DNA of 64,000 bases from Corylus avellana (Eukaryota > Streptophyta > Magnoliopsida > Fagales > Betulaceae). Position numbers and translations under genes: made by a program. The notes under the pieces were generated by a model. That model ran no database searches. It was not told where the DNA came from and saw only the letters and a list, made by a program, of their open reading frames with translations. How positions within the stretch are numbered: the first letter of the stretch is position 1; each line of letters begins with the position of its first letter. Shown here piece by piece: positions 1 to 9,704 of this stretch. The stretch lies in contig NC_081543.1 of NCBI RefSeq assembly GCF_901000735.1, forward strand, positions 18,823,970 to 18,887,969. The letters run 5' to 3'.

Positions 1-395
1 GTTATAATCTGATGTTCAGGGTTAGTTCTGTGTTTTTAGTGTTTTGTAGGTTGCTATGGGAAAACTGCGGGTTTTATGTGAAAGATGCATACTTGGGAAA
101 GAAGCTGCCAACGGACCTACGATCGAGCACAGCACACTTACTCAAGTGCACTTGCGCTTGAACCCATCGCAACCACAATCAAGCGCAGACACGCCCAATT
201 CAAAGCACAGCGCACGCGCACATGCCTGCGCGACATGGGGAACATATGTGCTCGAGTGCACTCGAGCGCACCAAGTGTGCGATCGAGCGCGCGTGTTTGA
301 CATGGCTGCGATTTTAATTCTAATACAACTTGTAAACCCTAGTTTTAGCCTATAAATAGAAGAGATCTCAGATTAGTTTAAGGAGGCTACAAATT
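1..395 (+). repeat. Partial LTR of the gypsy-type family also present at 3388-4679
   Basis: The stretch matches the solo LTR at about 3453-3830, with the same order of blocks. These are a tract beginning GTTATAATCTGATGTTC, a cluster of GATCGAGC / CTCGAG words, and a TATA box (TATAAATA, 351-358). Similarity stops around 395 and the left end is cut by the window edge. Short open frames here are shadows of GC-rich LTR sequence and are not genes. Confidence 0.8.
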
Positions 396-691
396 ACAAA
401 ATTCCAAAGAACAACATTTAAAATTTAAAAACATACTACATTAATTAACTACTCTTTCTTTCTTTCTTTCTTTGATGAAATTTCATGAGCATAAAGCTCT
501 TACATCACAGAGTATACAACTCTGAAAAATCATAGCCAAAAGTTATGAAGGTTAGAAAGTCATAAAAATGAATTCAAGTTTTCGCTAATCCATGTACAAT
601 TACATTTAAGAAACAAATTTGCTTCGTGTAGACTAGATCTAGGACATGGGTAGCCCAAATACAAAGCAAGAATAAAATAAAAACAACTAGA
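396..691. other. Unassigned AT-rich spacer
   Basis: No gene was recognised. It holds a short CTTT microsatellite (453-473). A phrase around 410-450 recurs near 7035-7080, so part of it is dispersed repeat. Confidence 0.5.
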
Positions 692-1084
692 TGTTAGAAT
701 AAATCTTCTAAGGTGTCACACATGTCACATATTATATGTATATAGCATATAATATTAATAGGTTTTTATTTAAATAAAAACTTTTGGGTAATTATTATAC
801 ACATAACTACTACAGGTAAAAGGTTATTTCATTTCATTAAAAGTTGCCTCCCTTGGTGTAAGGAAGCAACGTAGAAACAGATATGCCAAAAACTCTTATC
901 TATCACTCTCCAATATATTGTGAGGGTTCTAGAATTGCAAATTGAGAGTTCTAAGATTGCAAATTCAGCAAAATTTGAAGTTTAGATTTCTGGATTACTC
1001 AATTCAAGTACTTAAGCAACAATGGCCAGAGGTTAGTATTTTATTTTTGATGTTTATATGATAATATTCTCTCAAATTCTTACA
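692..1084 (+). repeat. 5' LTR of the Copia element
   Basis: It begins TGTTAG, ends CTTACA, and is 393 bp long. Compared with the 3' LTR it lacks a segment around the TATA-like CCTATAAATAAG that survives at about 5871-5882, so this copy has lost core promoter sequence by deletion. Confidence 0.88.
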
Positions 1085-1088
1085 TTAG

Positions 1089-1100
1089 TGGTATCAGAGT
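1089..1100 (+). other. Primer-binding site (initiator tRNA-Met)
   Basis: TGGTATCAGAGT lies four bases inside the 5' LTR. TGGTATCAGAG is the standard complement of the initiator methionine tRNA 3' end used by plant Copia elements, and it fixes the plus orientation. Confidence 0.88.
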
Positions 1101-2600
1101 CTACTTCTGTGCTATGTTGTTTAGTTTGAATTTGATGATTGTTTCCCGAGTGATTGAACATTTGTGTTTCAGAGAAGATATGGATATTTTATTTATCAGT
1201 TTTGAGATTTTTTTATTTTTGGGTTCCAAGTTTCATAATGGGTATGGTTTTGTCGGATATTCTAAAATTTTTTGTTTAATAATACTTTTGTGGTTTTAAA
1301 CATCAATGTTACGAGCTTTGATTGTGTAAAACATAATATTTTTTGACCAATTTTGAAATTTTAGTAACAAAATTTCGGCCATGTATTTTTTCAAAAGGTT
1401 GATTTCTTTTTGATTTATTTTTGGAATACCCATATGTTTCTTAACCCATAAATCAAAAGATTTTATGATTCTGAACCAAAATCATGCTTTGAAATCGGGT
1501 TTCAGTGCGAAAATTTGATGAAAAATGAAAAAAACCGGTTTTTAGACCCGTATGGGGCGAGACCCGACCCTTATCTAAATTGCAGACCCGGCTGAAGGTA
1601 AGAGATGAAGTTCCCTACCCGAATGCAAACCCACTTCCATCTTTGTGGGTTTGAAGATTCGAACCCTTGCATTGTGGGTCTGTGCAAGAGTGGCACAACC
1701 AGCAAACCATTGTTTCATTTTGCTTCAAAATTCCCATATTCTATATATACTGTTTTAAATTGTTATGGGAATGCTTATTTAAATCCCTTGTTTATTTTGT
1801 TGAGCAAAAATATTTATTAAGATTATTATGCTATGGGATATTTTGTGATCAACATAAAGTTTGAAGTTTTATGGTGCCAATTTGAAGTAATGCCAATCAA
1901 AGTGACAAGGGAATAGCCACAGCATCCCAAGTCATGATGATAATCAAGTAAAGACATTTTTGTAAAACTTCATAAATAAAATTTTGGCATCTATATGGGA
2001 ATTAGATGTTATTGAAGTTGTGATTATTATAATATTTTTAGGAATAGCCACAACATCATAATTTTATAATGATAATCACATAAAGATTATTTACATGAAC
2101 TTCATAAAGAAAATTAAACATCTATGTTGTGATTAATTCATAAATTTAATGACTTTGCTCCACATGGAGGTTATTATTTTTATGAATTAATTAGAATAAG
2201 ATGGTAAATTTGGCATTAAAAGTAAAATTTTCTCATGCCCACAAGTACAGGAAATTTTTATTTATTAATGTTTAAATTCACTAGTCTTATTAATAAAGTT
2301 ATTTAGTAAATTCATGGGTGATGTAACCTTTGCCCACAGGAAAATAAAGTTACGTCATAGTATTAAAGTATTGTCTTGGTCATTGCATGCATTCATGTTG
2401 CTTCAATTAATGGTATTTTATGTTACCATAGTATATAGTGATATTTTTTCTGACTGAAAAGAAAAAGTGTTTTTTTACTTTGGGGTGTTTGGAACTTAAT
2501 TTGGTGCTCTATGTAAACGAACCACACATTCTCACAGAATCAAGTATGTCATAGGAGATTATTAGTCATGAACATTGTGAGCAATATATATAATTGCCTA
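1101..2600 (+). other. Copia leader and decayed gag upstream region
   Basis: No open frame of note. The stretch around 1540-1700 carries several ACCCG/GGGTC words that resemble the leader of the second Copia element (47,7xx-48,6xx), which lies on the opposite strand. Confidence 0.5.
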
Positions 2601-3387
2601 AGTTTGATGTTCAAAAAATTTCATATTACCGTATCGGGATTCTATTCCTGAATGCTTTAAGGCCAAAGATTTTATAAAGGTTGTTGAAGAACACTTAGTG
2701 AATTCCTATAAGGCTTCAGACAACACCCTAATAGAAAAGCTTTCAAGAAAAACCCTTAGTCACCTCCAAAAGTGTGCATGAGCACATTAAGGTAGGTACA
2801 TAAAAGTTAGAAAGCTTGCAAATTAAGGAAATCTATTTATGGGCTATGATAGGTCTCTTGTCAATGGTATACAAAATTTTACAAGGTTATTACCTCCTAC
2901 AGTTTTATTGAAAACCTTGTTAATTAATGTTATACCTTAAGGTCAATGGGAGTAAAGTTACTTTCCTTTAGACTTGTATATAGATAATATTTTGCTTGCA
3001 AACATTGATTTAGGTTTGCTACATAAAGTTCCTCACTAAACTTTGAAATAAAAGATATGGGTGAAACCTCTTATGTCATTGACATAGAGATTCACAAAGA
3101 CAGGAATTAAAGAATATTAAGATTGTCTCTAAAGGCCTACATTGAAAAAGTTTTTGAGAGATTTAGAATTGAGATTGTGAATCTTTAGTTGCACCTATTA
3201 TTAAAGGAAATAAATTCAGTAAAGATCAATGTTCCAAAAATGCATTGGAATAAGAGCAGATTAAAAGTCCTTTGTATGCATCCATAGTAGGTAGTTTAGT
3301 GTATCCACAGGTCTGCAATAAACATGATATTGGACTGGCAGTAGGAGTATTGGGTTAATAAAGAGTTACAAATAAAGTCTTGCGGAA

Positions 3388-4679
3388 TGATGTGTGCCAA
3401 ATATTGTATATTTGGACCCCCTGAATTTACACTTCTTAATCCTTTAGTGGTGTTATAATCTGATGTTCTAGGTTAGTTTTGTGTTTTTAGTGTTTTGTAA
3501 GTTGCTATGGGAAAACTGCGGGTTTTATGTGAAAGTTGCATACTTGGGAAAGAAGCTGCCAACGGACCTACGATCGAGTGCAACATACTACACTCGAGTC
3601 CAGCTCAACCACGATCAAGCGCAGACATGCCCAATTCAAAGCATAGCATGTGCGCATGCATGGGCGGCAGGGGGAACCTATGTGCTCGAGTGCACTCGAG
3701 CGCACCAAGTGTACGATCGAGCACACATGTCTGACATGGCTGGGATTTTAATTCTAATACAACTTGTAAACCCTAGTTTCAACCTATAAATAGAATAGAT
3801 CTCCGATTAGTTTAAGGAGGCTGGGAATTGCGAAATTCCATAGGAGAAAGAAGAGAGTTTTAGGGTTTCTTCACTTTTGGATCTCAAATTTGTGATTCCA
3901 TATTTGTAAGTACTCAATTTTCATAATGAATTCCATTAATTTTGTTTTGTCTTTCAATACCATGAGAGGCTAAACCCTCAACTAAGGTTGAGGATGAAGC
4001 CTCACTTATGATTAGCAACTTCGTTTCATGTATGCAGTGTTTCCCAATTTAAGAATTTAATTGCCCTATTGTTTTACTTCAAATCAATTGGACTGAATGA
4101 TTCTTGAATATCTTTTGTGATTTAAGGATACACTTGATGATTTGAGATAATTCAATACAATTGATTGCTTGGTTTTCTTTGTTAAAATTTGGATTTCCCT
4201 TGTGATTTATTCTTTGGATACAATTGATGTTTTGATAAATATTGGATATCTTCTTGTGATTTATGGATACAGTTGATAATTTAATTAATATTGGATTTCT
4301 TTTATGATTTGGGTAATGAATGGATACATGGGATGTTTTGATTAATTCTTTGAAGCAATAGTAAAATAAACCTAAGATTTATATGTGAGAACTTTGGGAA
4401 ATATTATAGATCATGGAACTATGTTGCTATGAATTTGTGAGTGCGGATTTTGAAACCCTAGTGCTTCGTCAGTAATTACTTTCAATTTAATTTGCGTATG
4501 CTTTTGATTTTTCATTCACTCAACAATCTCTCAAAAATTGGAACTAGGTTAGGGTTCAATTGATTTAGATTCAAATTAGCTTTAAAAAACACAATTTCCT
4601 GTGGGTTCAACCACGCACATGCAAACCCTTTTTCTCCAAACGATTTGTGTACTTGTGAGTACAATAAAATTTCACATCA
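3388..4679 (+). mobile_element. Solo LTR of a gypsy-type retrotransposon inside Copia reverse transcriptase
   Basis: A 1292-bp block begins TGATGTGTGCC and ends TTTCACATCA, giving the inverted TGATGTG/CACATCA termini. It is flanked by CGGAA (3383-3387) and CGGTA (4680-4684), a 5-bp duplication with one mismatch. The Copia reading frame is interrupted exactly here. The same family appears at 1-395 and, in minus orientation, as the LTRs of the element at 40766-53819. No internal region is present, so it most likely arose by LTR-LTR recombination after insertion into an existing Copia copy. Confidence 0.92.
3785..3792 (+). promoter_or_regulatory. LTR TATA box
   Basis: TATAAATA follows CCTAGTTTCAACC and precedes GAATAGATC. 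The same box and context occur at 351-358, and as reverse complements near 49193-49200 and 53409-53416. Its conservation in four LTR copies supports it as the retrotransposon core promoter. Confidence 0.65.
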
Positions 4680-5473
4680 CGGTATATGCAAGAAAACCAA
4701 GAACTAAAGATTAACCTACAGCTACACTGATCGTTTAGAGGTGGTTGGTTATTCAAATTCAGATTTTGCTAAATATGTATATAGTAGAAACTCAACTTCA
4801 TGATATATTTTCTTATTGCTAAGGGGCTATATCCTGGAGATGTAGTAAGCAAACTAAAGTTGATACGCCTACAATGAAAGCATAATTTATTGCATGCTAT
4901 GAGTTTAGTTCACATGCATTATGGTTAAGACTTTTTATTAAAGGTCTCGAGATTGTCGATTTTATAGCGAAACCTGTAAAGATTTTCGACATAAAGTATC
5001 TCACTATGAGAGAGAATATTAAGTGACATGAAGTGTCTATTAAGCATTGAATTAATGATTGTGGATCGCATGACTAAAAGTTCATCGGTAAAGAAGTATA
5101 TAGTCATGTTGAGTATATGAGACTCACTAATTCATTTCGTGTTAGGTTTCTCTCTAATGGTGTATAGACATAAAGTTATTGTTATAAAGTTTTTGTGCAC
5201 ATGTATTATCTGTTGGGATAAATAAAGTTAGACCCAGAATGACTTATTGGAAGTTATTCATTAAGAATTATACCTTATAAAGATTTTGTTTAGAAAGATT
5301 AATACATTGTAATACATGGAAGGAAATTTTAATATAATAACATAACCACCGTGATTCATATATTGTATATCTCTAAATAAAACTAAAGCTTGAGTAGTTT
5401 TTAATTATAGCCATATTCAGTTTTAGTTACCCAAATGATTTTAAAGATGTGTCATGTGCACCAAGTGTGAGAA

Positions 5474-6257
5474 TGTTAGAATGAATCATCTAAGGTGTCA
5501 CACATGTCACATATATTATATGTAGAGTAATGCTAGGTACCATCTTTTTATCCTCTTAAAATCTTCTTAAAGTTGATGTAGCTTTTAAAACCACCATTAA
5601 ATTTTAAATGAATCATACTTGAATTTTGATCCAATGGTGATTTTGAAAGCCACATTAGCTTGAGGAGAATTTTAGAAGGATAAAAAGATGATACCTAGCA
5701 TTATACTTATATGTATATAGCATAAAATATTAATAGGGTTTTTATTTAAATAAAACTTTTGGGTAATTAATATACAGATAACTAATAAAGCTGAAAGGTT
5801 ATTTCATTTAAGTAAAAGTTGTCTCCCTTGATGGAAGGAAGCAACATAAGGTTAATTGGATAAGAGTCTTGGCCTATAAATAAGCATGTGAGATACATCA
5901 GTCATATGATGAACGTGAGAAACAAATAGGCCAAAAACTCTTACCTATCGCTTTCCAATATATTGTGAGGGTTCTAGAATTGCAAATTGAGAATTCTAAG
6001 ATTGCAAATTCAGCAAACGTTGAAGTTTGGATTTCTGGATTACTACCCCTAGAATCAATGCACAGCTTTTTATTGAATTAACAAAAAAAATTATTACTAA
6101 ATACATTTACAATAATGAAGCAAAACGAGAAAGAATTGATAAAACAAATCAAAGTATAATTAACTTTATTGCAACTATAAGTACTTAAGCAACAATGGCC
6201 AGAGGTTAGTATCTTATTTTTTATGTTTATATGATGATATTCTCCCAAATTCTTACA
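5474..6257 (+). repeat. 3' LTR of the Copia element
   Basis: It begins TGTTAGAATG and ends TTCTTACA. It is twice the length of the 5' LTR because it holds a 182-bp MITE (5525-5706), keeps a TATA-containing segment missing from the 5' copy, and carries about 130 bp of unexplained extra AT-rich sequence around 6045-6180. Confidence 0.88.
5525..5706. mobile_element. Mutator-type MITE with perfect 9-bp target duplication
   Basis: The ends are inverted repeats of about 30 bp. The left end starts GAGTAATGCTAGGTACCATC, and the right end, read in reverse, starts GTATAATGCTAGGTATCATC. TTATATGTA occurs immediately on both sides (5516-5524 and 5707-5715), and the 5' LTR carries the empty site. Long inverted repeats plus a 9-bp duplication are typical of MULE-derived MITEs. 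There is no coding capacity. Confidence 0.9.
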
Positions 6258-7178
6258 TTAGAAACTAAAAATCCGGCCGTGAGAGTTAAGCCCCCACACC
6301 AATCTACTCCATCCTCAACCTGAAGGTCAGGACAAATAAAATAAAAAACAAAAAATAAAAACCCCACAAGCAATAGCAGAGGAGCACGACATCGTACGTA
6401 GACATCCTTTCGAAAGATACGCTTTGGCTGAAGAAGACGATCAAATCTAATGTTGAAGAGAGTAGATTTGAATCTAGATCTAAATCTACAAACTAGATCT
6501 AAAGCAAGCCTCCAGGAGTCCAGAAACAGAGACCAGTAGAGCCTTCAGAGAAGACACCGAGCACTGCTACCATGAAAATGGATGAATTTCTTCTTGGTAT
6601 TAATTAACTACTCATAATCAGCCATATAAGTAATAAAAAAAATAAAAAATAAAAACTAAAAAAATGGGCCATATATCCCATTTTTTTAAAAGGCTATTTC
6701 TTTTTTTCTTTATACTTTTCATTTTAAACCATGTATACCTATAGGAACTAATTTTTATTTTCTTCTGTATTTTTTTTTTCAAATGTTTAAAATTATATGC
6801 ATTTGATTTGTATTAAAATATTATAAATGCCACACTAAAGATATTAAATATTTATGCTAATTTTCTATATTATAATCCATGTATTCTTCTTGCTATTTTT
6901 TTAAATCTTAGTATATATAATGATATAGTAATTATATTTCAATAATTTTCCTTATATGTGATTTCATTAAGTTCAAAAATTTAATGTACAATATTATTTT
7001 TTTTCTTCTGAACTTACTATTCTCCAAAACTATAGAAAGACAACATTTAAAATTTAAAAGCATACTACATTAACTACTCATAATCGACCATATTGGTTAT
7101 AAAAAAATAAATAAATCGGCCAACTAGCCAATTTATTTAAAAGGCTATTTTTTTTTCTTTGTACTTTTCTATTTTAAC
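6258..7178. other. AT-rich intergenic repeats
   Basis: No gene was seen. A segment starting ACTACTCATAAT near 6605 recurs near 7072 (with CCATATAT / AAAGGCTATTT phrases), making an imperfect direct duplication about 470 bp apart. Confidence 0.5.
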
Positions 7179-7363
7179 GGTCTGTTTAGAATTGCGTTTA
7201 AGAAATAGACCTTTTGCCGAAGGTGCGTTTTGACATTTTTTAGGTTTTTTGACCTTCAAAAGTGCTTTCAAATTTTTTTACCAAGTTTTTTTTTTTTTTT
7301 TCAAACGAGTTTTTAGGGTGTTAAACTCACTTTTGAAACCCTCAAACGTAGTTCCAAGCAAGC
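7179..7363. mobile_element. Probable hAT-like MITE
   Basis: The left end GGTCTGTTTAGAATTGCGTTT is roughly mirrored by the right end AAACGTAGTTCCAAGCAAGC. It sits inside one copy of a duplicated segment; the sister copy near 6709-6730 reads straight through. The target duplication is not clean, so the class is tentative. Confidence 0.5.
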
Positions 7364-7709
7364 TATAAACCATGTATACCTATGGGAACAAATTTTCAGT
7401 AAAAAAATTGTTTATTTTTCTTTGTGTTTTTTTTCGAATGTGCAAAATTATATACATTTGGTTTGTATTGAAATATTATAGATATCACACTAACAATATT
7501 AAATAATCATGCTACTTGTCAAAAATAAATAAATAAATAATCATGCTAATTTTCTATATCATAATCTATGTATTCTTCTTGCTAATTTTTTTTCTTTATA
7601 CTATTCATTTTAAATCATATATACTTATAGGAACAAAGATTTAATTTTTTGTTTTTATTTAAAGAGGTGAGATATTTTTATACGTCTTTTTTAACTTATA
7701 ATAAAAAAT

Positions 7710-9185
7710 GATGCGTTTAAATTTTAAATTAGCATAATTAATGGTGTTTAATTATATTTCAAGAGTTTTCCACATATAAATTATTTCATAAATTAAGTAT
7801 TATCAATGTCCAAATCAAATAAGGAAACAAATAATACGAATCAAATCATATATATAGCATATATAATAGCCGAAACCTTCTTTTGAAGTGCCTTCAAATC
7901 ACGACATGTGACGTGAACCTATTTTTTTTTTTAAATACTAATTAAAAGGATTTTTTAACTCATTATTTTAAAAATTGAACATGTTCATAAAAGCCGAATC
8001 ACTCACAGAAGCGCCTTAATATTGCGACATGTGGCATGAACCCTTTTTATTTTAATGTTAAACTGGTTTTTTAAGGCATAATTTGTGAACCGGTTTTTAC
8101 TTAAAAAACTGGTCATTAAATTAGCATAATTAATGGTATTAAATTATATTTCAAGAGTTTTTCATATATAAATTATTTCATAAATTAAGTATTATCAATG
8201 TCCAAATCAAATAAGGAAATAAATAATACAAATCTAATCATATATAATACCCGAAACCTTCTTTTGAAGTGCCTTCAAATTGCGACATGTGACATGAACC
8301 CATTTTTTTTAAAGACTAATTAAACCGATTTTTTAACTCATTATTTTAAAAAGTGAAGACTTAAAAATTGAACATGTTCATAAAAGTCAAATCCCTTACA
8401 GAAGTGCCTTAATATTGCGACATGCGGCACGAATTCTTTTTATTTTAATGTTAAATTGGTTTTTTAAGACATAATTTGTGAACCAGTTTTTACTTAAAAA
8501 AATTGGTCATTAAATTAGCGTAATTAATGGTGGTAAATTATATTTCAAGAGTTTTTCATATATAAATTATTTCATAAATTAAGTATTATCAATGTCCAAA
8601 TCAAATAAGGAAATAAATAATACAAATCAAATCATATATATATATATTATATATAATAGCTGAAACCTTCTTTTGAAATGCCTTTAAATCGCGACATGTG
8701 ACATGAACCCATTTTTTTTAAAGACTAATTAAATTGATTTTTTAACTCATTATTTTAAAAAGTGAACACTTAAAAATTGAGCATGTTCAGAAAAGTCAAA
8801 TCACTCATAGAAGTGTCTTAATATTGTGACATGTGGCATGAACCCTTTTTATTTTAATGTTAAACCGATTTTTTAAGACATAATCTGTGAACCGGTTTTT
8901 ACTTAAAAAACTGGTCATTAAATTAACGTAATTAATAGTGTTAAATTATATTTCAAGAGTTTTCTATATATAAATTATTTCATAAATTAAGTATTATCAA
9001 TGTCCAAATCAAATAAGGAAACAAATAATACAAATCAAATCATATATAGATCATATATAATACCCGAAACCTTCTTTTGAAATGCCTTCAAATCGCGACA
9101 TGTGACATGAACCCATTTTTTTAAAGACTAATTAAACCGATTTTTTAACTTATTATTTTAAAAAGTGAACACTTAAAAATTAAAC
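7710..9185. repeat. Tandem array, ~400-bp unit, about 3.5 copies
   Basis: The phrase CGAAACCTTCTTTTGAA or a close variant occurs near 7871, 8252, 8661 and 9064, giving spacings of 381, 409 and 403 bp. Each unit also contains CGACATGTGRCATGAACC, a TTTTTACTTAAAAAAMTGGTCATTAAATTA stretch and CAATGTCCAAATCAAATAAGG. The units are AT-rich and non-coding. The array ends about 500 bp beyond the kinesin stop codon. Confidence 0.88.
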
Positions 9186-9704
9186 CTCTTCATATTTTTG
9201 TTCTCTCTTTTTTCTTTCTAAGAGCATTAGCAGACCAAATGAAATCATATATATACGAACCAAGAAAAACAAAAGCCCTAAGCAGACCAAATCACTATCC
9301 AAACCGAACTACACCATCCACTTTATCATACTAATATAAAAGCACACTAAAGCAGCATCTATTGCTTTGGAGATCTCCCATGTTTTAAAAGGAAATAAAA
9401 TTGCAGGATTGCAAATGAGCCACGAGACATTGCACAGTTAAAGCACAGACACAAGTTTTTTTTTTTAGTTTTTCTTCTTGTGAATAAATAGAATTGAAGT
9501 GTCACATTGCACAGGTGCCATTGCCAAACTACTTAAAACTGTACATTAACAAGTCCATTTTAAGACTAACAAATACACAAATTCAGACAGATGATTAGTA
9601 TCATCCAAGCAATCCACACAATTCTCTCTTCAAATTTTGCTGCAGGCTTCAAGATGATAACCTCTAAATAAATATCAGTTTGGAACGAAAGAAATCAGGC
9701 CCTT
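9186..9704 (-). other. 3' flank / probable 3' UTR of the kinesin gene
   Basis: Unique-looking sequence lies immediately downstream of the stop codon on the minus strand. No other gene or repeat was recognised. The polyadenylation site cannot be placed with confidence. Confidence 0.45.

Larger units (their letters stand above)
2620..5110 (+). pseudogene. Copia gag-pol remnants (gag-like, reverse transcriptase, RNase H)
   Basis: Conceptual translation in shifting frames gives recognisable pieces. Around 2635-2700 there is a gag-like stretch (RYSIPECFKAKDF). Around 2940-3110 there is Copia reverse transcriptase, including a YVDDxLL-like box read as YIDNILLAN and the following KDMGETSYVI-type segment. 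Around 3240-3360 comes the KSLLYASIVGSLVY region. After the solo LTR, 4685-4975 resumes with the SWRCSKQTKVDTPTMKA segment that precedes Copia RNase H. Many stops and frameshifts mean no protein can be made. The target codons around 3381-3387 and 4680-4690 rejoin logically once the solo LTR is ignored. Confidence 0.82.
692..6257 (+). mobile_element. Ty1/Copia LTR retrotransposon, full length but inactive
   Basis: Two related LTRs (692-1084 and 5474-6257) start TGTTAGAA and end TTCTTACA. The 5' LTR is followed by a primer-binding site for initiator tRNA-Met (1089-1100). The 3' LTR is preceded by the Copia-style tract CCAAGTGTGAGAA. Flanking 5-bp duplications are CTAGA (687-691) and TTAGA (6258-6262), differing at one base. 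The interior keeps only decayed gag, reverse transcriptase and RNase H remnants, and it carries later insertions at 3388-4679 and 5525-5706. The unequal LTRs and the imperfect duplication suggest an old insertion. Confidence 0.9.

Noticed and set aside
56..355. Two overlapping plus-strand open frames
   Set aside because: They sit in a GC-rich part of a retrotransposon LTR that recurs, with frame-breaking differences, at 3481-3789, 49215-49507 and 53412-53639.
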